From positions 120,166-184,165 of the forward strand of contig CALCKT010000070.1 of NCBI GenBank assembly GCA_937965785.1: DNA of 64,000 nt. Reading direction: 5' to 3'. A model generated the notes under the pieces. The model had not been told where the DNA came from and did not search any database. It was given only the letters and a program-made list of their open reading frames with translations. Below are positions 8,541-16,157 of the stretch, piece by piece. The stretch comes from an uncultured Propionibacteriaceae bacterium. GTDB lineage: Bacteria; Actinomycetota; Actinomycetes; Propionibacteriales; Propionibacteriaceae. The stretch's first letter is position 1; each line of letters begins with the position of its first letter. The position numbers and the translations under genes are program-made.

Positions 8541-9290
8541 ATGTGGTACAAATTCTTCAAAATCTTCATCTTCCGCCCGCTGGTCCGGTTCGGGTTCCGC
8601 GCCCGGATCCACGGTGCGGAGAATGTGCCCACCAGCGGCGGGGCGATCCTGGTGAGCAATCACATCGCGACGATGGACCCCGTGATCATCCCCGCCATGC
8701 TGCCCCGGAAGGTCACCTTCCCCGCCAAGGCGGAGCTGTTCGACGGGAGCAAGAACCTCGGCCGCGCCATCGTGGCCTGGTTCCTGAAGGCCATCGGAAT
8801 GGTTCCCATGGACCGGGGCGGCGGCCGGGCCTCGGCTGCCTCCCTGAAGGCCATCTTCGAGGTGCTCGACGCGGGCAAGGTGATAGGCATCTTCCCGGAG
8901 GGGACCCGGTCCCCGGACGGCAGGCTGTACAAGGGCAAGACCGGGATGGCGCGCATGGTGCTGGCCTCCGGCGCCCCGGTGCTGCCCGTCGGTTTGATCG
9001 GCACCCAGACCGTCAGGGGTTTCCTCGGCATCCCCTGGGTGCGGCGCCCCGTCGTCGTGGTCGGTGAGCCGCTGGACTTCTCCGATCTGAAGGGCCGGGA
9101 ATCCGAGACCCGCACCCTGCGCTGGGTCACCGAGGAGGTTCAGGCCGCCATCCAACGCCTCACCGGCCAGGAATACGCCGACGTCTACGCCATCCGGGTC
9201 AAGTACGGCGACCTCAAGGACAAGGGCTCCGACGAATTCTTGCGGCCCCGTCCCGGGGGCGGGCCCAGACCGGCGGCGAGCGAGGAGTGA
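8541..9290 (+). CDS. 1-acyl-sn-glycerol-3-phosphate acyltransferase (PlsC family)
   Basis: A 249-residue acyltransferase. The catalytic NHxxxxD motif is at residues 40-46 (NHIATMD), and the glycerophosphate-binding motif FPEGTRS at 118-124. The N-terminus is short and hydrophobic, as in membrane-associated PlsC enzymes that acylate lysophosphatidic acid. It starts 9 bp after the NlpC gene and its TGA overlaps the ATG of the sensor kinase, which suggests one transcript. Exact acceptor specificity cannot be told from sequence. Confidence 0.88.
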   Translation: MWYKFFKIFIFRPLVRFGFRARIHGAENVPTSGGAILVSNHIATMDPVIIPAMLPRKVTFPAKAELFDGSKNLGRAIVAWFLKAIGMVPMDRGGGRASAASLKAIFEVLDAGKVIGIFPEGTRSPDGRLYKGKTGMARMVLASGAPVLPVGLIGTQTVRGFLGIPWVRRPVVVVGEPLDFSDLKGRESETRTLRWVTEEVQAAIQRLTGQEYADVYAIRVKYGDLKDKGSDEFLRPRPGGGPRPAASEE

Positions 9291-10480
9291 TGCCCGGGAC
9301 GCCCCCGACGTCGGCGCGCCTGGGCTGGGTCCAGGCCGCTTCCTCCTGGTTCCGCAAGGACTACGACGTGCTGGGGCGGGTTTTCGTCGTCACCGCGACG
9401 GTGCGCGTGGTGCTGGCGATTCACACGGTGACCGTCTCCCTCTGGGTCGTCTACCCGACGGCCAAGAACCAGGCCGGGCTGCTGGTTTCCATGGCCGTCA
9501 TCCTGCTGTGGACGTTCTTCGTCACCTTCCTGCTGCGCCGCCCCACTGACCGGAACCTGTGGGTGCACCTGGCCGACGGCGCCGTGACGTGTTCCCTGAT
9601 CTTCGCCACCCCCCTGGTGACGGCCCAACCCTACGGGCAGACCTCCCTGGCCGGGTACTGGATGGCGGGGTGCTGCCTGTACGCGGCCGTGCTGCGGGGA
9701 ACCGCGGCAGGGACCACCGCCACCCTGGCCACGGCGATGCCCCTGCTGATGATCCCGCCGCGGGTCACGATCTCGCGGATCGACCTGGTGCTCGCCATCC
9801 TGCTGATGAGCATCTGCGTGGGGGTGCTCATCACCCAGTTCAAACACACCATCACCGAACAGGAACGGGCTCGGATCCGTTCCGTGGCGCTGGGGGAAAG
9901 GGAACGCCTGGCGAGGATCGTCCACGACGGCGCCCTGCAGGTGCTGGCCCTCGTGGAACGGGAAGGCCCCGAACTTGGGCCGCGCGGGCTGCGGCTGGCG
10001 GAGCTGGCCCACGAATCCGAGACCCAACTGCGCAACCTCATCCGTGACAAGGAGATCCTGAACGAGAACGCCACCCGGCAGGTCGACCTGGCGGCCGCTC
10101 TCGACCGATTCCAGAGCACCAAGGTGGTCGTCTCGACCATGGCCGGTCAGGTCCTGGTTCCCAGGCTCATAGCGGAGGAGGTGGAGGCCGCTCTCGTCGA
10201 GGCGTTGAAGAACGTGGAGAAACACGCGGGGCCCACCGCGAAGGCGTGGGTGCTGCTGGATCAGGAGGAGGATTCGGAAGTAATCCTCTGGGTGCGCGAC
10301 AATGGGGTCGGAATGGATCTTTCCGAGGCCGCCTCCGCCGGGGAGCGGGGACGTCTCGGGATCAGGGATTCGATAGTGGGCAGGATGACGGCGCTCGGAG
10401 GAACCGCCGTGGTCAAGTCCACGCTGGGAGAGGGCACCGAATGGGAACTGCGATTCCCGGTGAAAGTGGGAGAGGTGTGA
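9290..10480 (+). CDS. macS: MacS-like sensor histidine kinase
   Basis: A 396-residue membrane kinase. The N-terminal ~180 residues contain four to six hydrophobic segments. The dimerisation/phosphoacceptor helix is ERERLARIVHDGALQVLAL, with the likely phospho-His at H212, in the HisKA_3 (NarL-type) style. The ATP-binding domain follows, with ALKNVEKHAG (N box) and VRDNGVGMD (G1). The next gene encodes its LuxR-type regulator, overlapping by 4 bp. The pair upstream of a class II DAHP synthase gene matches the MacRS neighbourhood in Streptomyces; using that name is inference from gene order and architecture. Confidence 0.85.
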   Translation: MPGTPPTSARLGWVQAASSWFRKDYDVLGRVFVVTATVRVVLAIHTVTVSLWVVYPTAKNQAGLLVSMAVILLWTFFVTFLLRRPTDRNLWVHLADGAVTCSLIFATPLVTAQPYGQTSLAGYWMAGCCLYAAVLRGTAAGTTATLATAMPLLMIPPRVTISRIDLVLAILLMSICVGVLITQFKHTITEQERARIRSVALGERERLARIVHDGALQVLALVEREGPELGPRGLRLAELAHESETQLRNLIRDKEILNENATRQVDLAAALDRFQSTKVVVSTMAGQVLVPRLIAEEVEAALVEALKNVEKHAGPTAKAWVLLDQEEDSEVILWVRDNGVGMDLSEAASAGERGRLGIRDSIVGRMTALGGTAVVKSTLGEGTEWELRFPVKVGEV

Positions 10481-11145
10481 ACGAAATCACTCGGAGCCGT
10501 GTGATGCTGGTGGACGACCACCCCATGTGGATCGAGGCGCTGGGCGAGGACCTCACCGAGGAGGGCTTCGAGATCGTGGCCGTCGCCAAGAACGGAACGG
10601 AGTGCCTGCAGCGGGCGCGCGCCACCCGTCCCGACGTGGTGGTGATGGATCTGCAGATCCCCGCCCCGGACGGGGCGACCTGCACCGAACTGCTGGTGCA
10701 GGAGTTCCCGGACATCCGGGTGCTGGTGATATCGGCCAGCGGCGAACGGGATGACGTGCTGCGGGCGATGAAATCCGGCGCCCGGGGGTACTTGGTGAAA
10801 TCGGCCTCCAAGGCCGAACTGATCGAGGGGGTGCGGCGCACCGCGGCGGGGGATGCGGTGTTCACCCCCGGTCTGGCCGGGTTGGTGCTGGGTGAGTTCC
10901 GGCGGATGGTCAACGTCGCCCACAGCCATGACGACGACGGCCCGGTGCTGACCACCCGCGAGGTGGAGGTGCTGCGGCAGGTGGCGAAGGGCCTGGCCTA
11001 CCGGGAGATCGCGGAGGAGTTGTTCGTCTCCCACCGCACCGTCCAGAATCACGTGCAGAACGTGCTGCGCAAACTCCAACTCCACAACCGCGTGGAACTG
11101 ACCCTCTACGCCATTGATCAGGGACTCCACGATCCGAACGAGTGA
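10477..11145 (+). CDS. macR: MacR-like LuxR-family response regulator
   Basis: A 222-residue two-domain regulator. The receiver contains D13/D14 (LVDDHPMW) and phospho-acceptor D58 (VVVMDLQIP), and the lysine switch is in LVKSASKAEL. The LuxR/FixJ helix-turn-helix occupies about residues 155-215 (LTTREVEVLRQVAKGL, SHRTVQNHVQNVLRKL). The GTG at 10477 is chosen because it overlaps the kinase stop (GTGA) and begins the receiver directly. It is the evident partner of the preceding kinase; target genes are not shown by sequence. Confidence 0.9.
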   Translation: MNEITRSRVMLVDDHPMWIEALGEDLTEEGFEIVAVAKNGTECLQRARATRPDVVVMDLQIPAPDGATCTELLVQEFPDIRVLVISASGERDDVLRAMKSGARGYLVKSASKAELIEGVRRTAAGDAVFTPGLAGLVLGEFRRMVNVAHSHDDDGPVLTTREVEVLRQVAKGLAYREIAEELFVSHRTVQNHVQNVLRKLQLHNRVELTLYAIDQGLHDPNE

Positions 11146-11165
11146 AGTGGAGTAGTCTTCCCGCC

Positions 11166-12551
11166 ATGTCGTCGATCATGTCCCGGGCCGAGTTGAGATC
11201 CCTGCCGATGCTTCAGCAGCCCAGCTATCCGGATGAGGCTGCGCTGGACAGCGTGATCGACATCGTCGAGAAACTGCCCCCGTTGGTGTTCGCGGGGGAG
11301 TGCGACGGTTTGCGCGCCAAGCTCGCGGAGGTCGCGGAGGGCAGGGCTTTCCTGCTGCAGGGCGGAGACTGCGCTGAATCCTTCGAAGCGGTCACGGCGC
11401 AGCACATCAAGGACAAACTGCTGGTGCAGCTGTCCATGGCCGTCGTGATGACCTACGCCGCCCAGGTTCCGGTGGTGAAGGTCGGGCGGATCGCCGGGCA
11501 GTACGCCAAACCCCGCAGCAAACCGACGGAAACCCGGGGGGAAACCACCCTGCCCAGTTACCGGGGTGATGCCATCAACGGGTTCGACTTCACCGAACAG
11601 GCCCGGGTACACGATCCGGAACGCCTGATTCGCCTCTACAACGCCTCCGCGGCCACCCTCAACCTGGTGCGCGCGTTCGTGACAGGTGGTTTCGCGGATC
11701 TGCGTGGGGTGCACACCTGGAACCGTGATTTCGTCGGCAACTCCGAGGTGGAGACGGCCTACGAGGAACTGGCCGCGGAGATCGACCGGGCGCTGGCCTT
11801 CATGGTCGCCTGCGGGGTGGATGACAGGGCGCTGTCCACCATCGACTTCTACGCCTCACACGAGGCCTTGCTGCTGGAGTACGAACGGGCCATGACCCGG
11901 GTCGACTCCCGGTCACAGCAGGTCTACGGCTGCTCGGGTCACATGCTGTGGATCGGGGAACGCACCCGCCAGCTGGACGGCGCCCACGTGGAGCTGCTGC
12001 GGCGGGTCCGGAACCCGCTGGGAATCAAACTGGGTCCCACCACCACAGCCCAGCAGGCCGTCGAACTGGCCGACCGCCTCGACCCCGACCGGGAACCGGG
12101 GCGGATCACCTTCATCACCCGGATGGGCGCCGACCGGGTGCGCGAGGTGCTTCCGCGGGTGATCGAGGGGGTGGAGGAGACCGGACGCAAGGTCGCGTGG
12201 GTGTGCGACCCGATGCACGGCAACACCTTCGAGGCCGCCAACGGTTACAAAACCCGTTCCTTCAACGATGTGGTGGAGGAGGTCCGTGGTTTCTTCGACG
12301 TCCACGACTCCCTCGGAACCTGGCCGGGAGGCCTTCACGTCGAACTGACCGGCGACGACGTCACCGAATGCGTCGGTGGTGCCTCGAAACTCGAGGAAAC
12401 CGACCTGGCCGACCGTTACGAGACGGTGTGCGATCCCAGGCTGAACCGCAACCAGAGCCTGGAACTGGCCTTCACCGTCGCCACCAGGCTCCGCAAGGGA
12501 CGCCGGAACCGGGGCAATCCGATGCTGGATTTCCGGGCCCGGGAACTGTGA
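11166..12551 (+). CDS. aroG: Class II 3-deoxy-7-phosphoheptulonate (DAHP) synthase
   Basis: A 461-residue plant/actinobacterial type II enzyme that condenses phosphoenolpyruvate with erythrose-4-phosphate, the first step of the shikimate pathway. The metal-ligand Cys is in FLLQGGDCAESF (about residues 62-73), with the PEP-binding KVGRIAGQYAKPRS segment and the DPMHGN and HVELTGDDVTEC motifs further on. ATG 11166 is preferred to the GTG at 11142, which lies inside the regulator gene. The next gene is convergent, 19 bp away. Confidence 0.95.
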   Translation: MSSIMSRAELRSLPMLQQPSYPDEAALDSVIDIVEKLPPLVFAGECDGLRAKLAEVAEGRAFLLQGGDCAESFEAVTAQHIKDKLLVQLSMAVVMTYAAQVPVVKVGRIAGQYAKPRSKPTETRGETTLPSYRGDAINGFDFTEQARVHDPERLIRLYNASAATLNLVRAFVTGGFADLRGVHTWNRDFVGNSEVETAYEELAAEIDRALAFMVACGVDDRALSTIDFYASHEALLLEYERAMTRVDSRSQQVYGCSGHMLWIGERTRQLDGAHVELLRRVRNPLGIKLGPTTTAQQAVELADRLDPDREPGRITFITRMGADRVREVLPRVIEGVEETGRKVAWVCDPMHGNTFEAANGYKTRSFNDVVEEVRGFFDVHDSLGTWPGGLHVELTGDDVTECVGGASKLEETDLADRYETVCDPRLNRNQSLELAFTVATRLRKGRRNRGNPMLDFRAREL

Positions 12552-12570
12552 CGGCTCCGTGTGACCTCCC

Positions 12571-13770
12571 TCAGCGCCCCGGCGGCAGGGCGTCGATCTC
12601 CGGAACCGGCCTGGGCCAGATGCCGAGTTCGCGCCAGACGAAATCCGGTATCCGGCCGAAGAAACCGTGGAGGATGAACAGCATCATCTCCACCCGCTCC
12701 AGCGGCCACTCGGGGTCGCGGGCGGTGATCACCCCGTTCTGATCGATGCCGAAGGACAGCCTCAGGAAACGCAGGAAGAACTCGAGCTGCCTCGGGTTGA
12801 ACACGTCGGAGGCGAACCGGGGACTCCGGCAGCGCACCTTGAAGCGTTCGTTGAAATCGATGGACTCGAAGCTCTGAACGTCACCGAAGCCTGCCATATT
12901 CACCGAGATGGGGATGAAGTTGAAATTGACCCAGAAACCACAGAAATTCTCGATGTGGTTCTCAACAGTGGTGGTTGTTTGGTTGACGTAAGCCACGGTC
13001 TGCCACTGGTGGGTGACCCGGATGAAGGAAATGGGACCCCTGAGGCAACGCACTATGTTGAACACCTGGCCGTCCGGGGTGCTCAGGGGGAGATGCGGGG
13101 CCAGCGAGTCGTCGCGTCCCACGAATTCCCAGTCGGGATGATTCGCGAAGGAGACGTACGGCAGCGGCGGTTCCCATTCGTGATCGACGGCGGGGGAGCC
13201 GGTGATGGCCGCGTGAGCCGCGGCCAGCCACTCCACGGCCAGCCGGAGCGCCTTCATCTCCTGGTCGACATCCAGGAGCACGAACTGGTCGTGGTCGATG
13301 GTCAGTCGGTTGTATCCGAGGGAGGGCAGCAGCGGGGCGAGGGCACCGATCACGGCGCGCCCGTAGGTTTCATCCTGGAAAACCGCCTTTATGGGTCCCC
13401 AGGCATCCATGATCAGGCCCTGAACCCCGGGAATCGGGACTGATTCGTGGAAGAGGTGGAAGGGCGGCATCGAGTGCGGCAGCGGCATACAGACGACCTG
13501 TTGCTTCCCGTCCCAGAAGTCGCTGCTGTACCGGAAGGCCTGGAAGGGGAGCCCGGACCGGGATCTTCCCACCACCTGCTGCTTCACAATCCGGTTCATC
13601 CCGATGCCGAACGGGGGTAGGTTCAGCCCGGCCGTGATGCGCAGGTCGGGCTTGTCGTTCCAGAACCAGCCGAGCCGTTGAAGGGTGCTGTGACGAAGGT
13701 GCCGGGGAACCAGGACGAGGCCTGCGATGACTGCACCGATGAGCAGACAACAGAAAAGGAACAACGCCAC
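12571..13770 (-). CDS. Membrane-anchored protein of unknown function (paralog 1 of a tandem pair)
   Basis: A 399-residue protein with one N-terminal membrane helix (about residues 3-22) and a large cytoplasmic or surface domain. It shares long blocks with the next gene upstream: PDLRITAGLN, PFQAFRY, RLTIDHDQ, FIPISVNM and FESIDFNERFKVRC. The FESIDFNERFKV and FASDVF region recalls DUF3137-like membrane proteins of actinobacteria, a weak match. The GTG start is immediately preceded by GGAGGA, too close for a ribosome site, so the TTG two codons in (13764) may be the real start. No catalytic motif is recognised. Confidence 0.7.
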   Translation of the reverse strand: MALFLFCCLLIGAVIAGLVLVPRHLRHSTLQRLGWFWNDKPDLRITAGLNLPPFGIGMNRIVKQQVVGRSRSGLPFQAFRYSSDFWDGKQQVVCMPLPHSMPPFHLFHESVPIPGVQGLIMDAWGPIKAVFQDETYGRAVIGALAPLLPSLGYNRLTIDHDQFVLLDVDQEMKALRLAVEWLAAAHAAITGSPAVDHEWEPPLPYVSFANHPDWEFVGRDDSLAPHLPLSTPDGQVFNIVRCLRGPISFIRVTHQWQTVAYVNQTTTTVENHIENFCGFWVNFNFIPISVNMAGFGDVQSFESIDFNERFKVRCRSPRFASDVFNPRQLEFFLRFLRLSFGIDQNGVITARDPEWPLERVEMMLFILHGFFGRIPDFVWRELGIWPRPVPEIDALPPGR

Positions 13771-13845
13771 TCCTCCAGTGTGGCAGGAAGTGGTGTCAAT
13801 CGCGCCCGGTGAAATCGTCCCCGCCGACCGCCGGAAAATGTCGCT

Positions 13846-13870
13846 CCACGCCCTTCCCCGGAGGGTGTGG
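13846..13870 (-). terminator. Hairpin between the two tandem paralogs
   Basis: CCACGCCCT and AGGGTGTGG pair over 9 bp (one G-T) around a 7-nt loop, just downstream of the stop of the upstream paralog on the minus strand. No T-run follows, so termination is only a suggestion. Confidence 0.3.
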
Positions 13871-13887
13871 TTCTCCCGCAGGGCCCC

Positions 13888-15066
13888 TCAGCCACTCTGT
13901 TTCGGGACCGGCCGGGGCCATGCCCCCAGCTCCTGCCACACGAAATCCGGGATCCAGCCGAAGAACTCCTGGAAGAAAACCAGCATCGCGCCGGTCTGTT
14001 CCGGCAACCATTCGTCGTCGGTGACATGGATGTCGCCCTCAGGTGTGATCGCGAACCCCACCGGGGAGGCCCTCAGCAGGTGCTCGATCTGACGCTGGTG
14101 GAACACATCGGATGCGAACCGCGCGCTCGGGCAGCGCACCTTGAAGCGTTCGTTGAAATCGATGGACTCGAACTTCTGAACTCTGCCGTGTCCCATGTTC
14201 ACCGAGATCGGGATGAACTTGAAATCGATCATGAAACAACAGAAGTGCTCGGTGTGTTTCCTGGTGCTGATCCACTTGTTCTTCGCGTTCCGGGTTTTCC
14301 AGTTGTGGGTGACGCGGATGAAGGTGATGGGCCCTTCCAGGGATTGCACGACATTGACCACCTCGTGGTCGTAGCCGCCCCGTTCCAGGGGCAGGTGGCT
14401 CAGCAGCGAATTGTCGCAGTCCAGGTACTGCCAGTCGGGGTGATCGGTGAAGGAGACCTGCAGGGGTGCGCTCTCGTACTCGTGACTCACCGCGGGGGAG
14501 GATGCGATGGCCTTCTGGATCCGGACCAGCAGCTCCACCGCGGCCTCCAGCGATTTCAGGTCGCTCCTGACCCCGAACATCACCAGCTGGTCGTGGTCGA
14601 TCGTGAGTTGCCTGGCCCCCAGCTCCGGCAGGAAGGGGCCGATGGCCTCCGCCACCGCCCTGCCGTAGTCCTGTTCGAGGAAAAACATGATCTGTGTGTC
14701 GTCGGACGGCGGCGGGCCGTCGAGCGCGGGCAGCGGGGACCGCGTGGTGAACCGGTAGAAGGGTGGCATCGGGTGGGGGAGGGAAACGCAGACTATGTGA
14801 TTGCGGTCCTTCCAGTGATCGCTGCCGTACCGGAACGCCTGGAAGGGAACTCCCTCGTGGGACCTGCCCACCACCTGGTCCTTGACCGTCCTGTTGAACC
14901 CGAGACCGAACGGCGAGTGGTTCAACCCGGCGGTGATCCTGAGATCGGGATGATCCACCCACCTCCAGCCGAGGCGTTTCAGGGCGAGGCCGCGAAGAAT
15001 GTTTCGTGTCACGAGGAAACCGATGACACCCACGACGATCACCCAGAACAGGATCTGCAAATCCAT
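13888..15066 (-). CDS. Membrane-anchored protein of unknown function (paralog 2 of a tandem pair)
   Basis: A 392-residue protein with the same layout as its neighbour: one N-terminal membrane helix (LFWVIVVGVIGFLV), then a long domain. Shared blocks include PDLRITAGLNHSPFG, PFQAFRYGSD, QLTIDHDQL, GPITFIRVTH, FIPISVNM and FESIDFNERFKVRC. The C-terminal end is also shared (PDFVWQELGAWPRPVP). The two genes are 117 bp apart and in the same direction, so they probably arose by tandem duplication and have since diverged. Function is not recognised. Confidence 0.7.
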   Translation of the reverse strand: MDLQILFWVIVVGVIGFLVTRNILRGLALKRLGWRWVDHPDLRITAGLNHSPFGLGFNRTVKDQVVGRSHEGVPFQAFRYGSDHWKDRNHIVCVSLPHPMPPFYRFTTRSPLPALDGPPPSDDTQIMFFLEQDYGRAVAEAIGPFLPELGARQLTIDHDQLVMFGVRSDLKSLEAAVELLVRIQKAIASSPAVSHEYESAPLQVSFTDHPDWQYLDCDNSLLSHLPLERGGYDHEVVNVVQSLEGPITFIRVTHNWKTRNAKNKWISTRKHTEHFCCFMIDFKFIPISVNMGHGRVQKFESIDFNERFKVRCPSARFASDVFHQRQIEHLLRASPVGFAITPEGDIHVTDDEWLPEQTGAMLVFFQEFFGWIPDFVWQELGAWPRPVPKQSG

Positions 15067-15093
15067 GGGTAAAAGTCTTACCGTAGAAACGGC

Positions 15094-16023
15094 TCAATTT
15101 CCACGGCGGGCGCGTCGCGAACGCAACTCCTCGACGAGCGTCTCCAGGAACCTGGCGCGACGCCCGGGCCAGGCGGTCAACAGGAGCGCCACCACAACCA
15201 GACCCCCGCCCAGGAAAACCTGCCAGGTGAGTTCCTCCATGCCGAACCCGATGGCGAACACGGCGGCCCACATCGGTTCCGAACACATGATCACCGCCGA
15301 TGTGGTGGCGGGCACGTAGCTCTGCGCCCAGCTCTGCAGGAACAGCGTGACGGCCCCGCAGAAAATACCCAGGTAGAGCACCGGCCACCACAGATCCCAG
15401 GTCGCGGGCAGCTGGTAGTCGGCGAAGGGCAGGAAACAGAGCATCCCAACCGCCCCAGTCAGGGCCTGCATCAGGGTGAGCGACTGCACCGTCTCGGGCT
15501 CCACCCAGCGCCCCAGGAAGATGATGTGAAGGGCGAAGAGCACCGCCCCCAGCAGCGTGATGGCCGTGCCGAAACCGAACCCGGCATTCCCGCCGCCGTC
15601 ATTTCCGAGGGCCAGGATGCCGATCCCGGCCAAGGTCAGGGAAACCGCGATCCAGGTGCGTCCCGGGGTGGGTTGTTTCATGATCAGGGGGGTGAGGATC
15701 GCGGTGAAGACCACGTAACTCGCCGTGATGAACCCGGAGAGCGAAGGCGGGGTGTGTTCCAGCCCCACCATCTGGAGCACCAGGCCCGTGTTGAAGATCA
15801 GGCCGAGGATCAGGCCCCGCACACAGGTTCTGCGTTTCATCCTGAGATGGGGAAGGAAAACGGGAAGCAGGCACAGGGCGGTCAGGGTGAGCCGGGAGAT
15901 CAGAAGGTGGGCGGGTGTCATTGAGGACTCGTAGGCACCTTTGGCCACCACGACCGTCGATCCCCAGGCGGCCGCTGCCAACAACAGGGCAAATGACGGC
16001 AGAAACCGACGGTTCGAATCCAC
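15094..16023 (-). CDS. EamA-family (drug/metabolite) transporter
   Basis: A 309-residue protein with about ten hydrophobic helices in two repeats, each opening with an AAAAWGSTVVVAKGAYE- or LLGAVLFALHIIFLG-like EamA signature. The family exports small metabolites or amino acids, but the substrate cannot be read from sequence. GTG start at 16023. The C-terminal tail is basic (RRARRGN). It lies downstream of the PknL-like kinase gene in the same direction, 134 bp apart. Confidence 0.85.
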   Translation of the reverse strand: MDSNRRFLPSFALLLAAAAWGSTVVVAKGAYESSMTPAHLLISRLTLTALCLLPVFLPHLRMKRRTCVRGLILGLIFNTGLVLQMVGLEHTPPSLSGFITASYVVFTAILTPLIMKQPTPGRTWIAVSLTLAGIGILALGNDGGGNAGFGFGTAITLLGAVLFALHIIFLGRWVEPETVQSLTLMQALTGAVGMLCFLPFADYQLPATWDLWWPVLYLGIFCGAVTLFLQSWAQSYVPATTSAVIMCSEPMWAAVFAIGFGMEELTWQVFLGGGLVVVALLLTAWPGRRARFLETLVEELRSRRARRGN

Positions 16024-16071
16024 GCCGACAGCCTATAGGCAATTCCCGGCCGAGGACGGCATTGGTTGCGT

Positions 16072-16088
16072 CTCCCGGGAACCGGGAG
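16072..16088. terminator. GC-rich hairpin between kinase and transporter genes
   Basis: CTCCCGG and CCGGGAG form a perfect 7-bp stem with a GAA loop in the gap between the kinase stop and the EamA start. It could end the kinase transcript, but no T-run follows. Confidence 0.3.
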
Positions 16089-16157
16089 GAACCATCCCCC
16101 GGCCCGGAGGTGGCTTCGTGGGGGAGGTGCCTTTCGGGAATGGGGAGGATTTCGGGG

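Noticed and set aside
7338..9155. 605-codon minus-strand frame over the NlpC and PlsC genes
   Set aside because: Both genes on the other strand have catalytic motifs; this frame has none.
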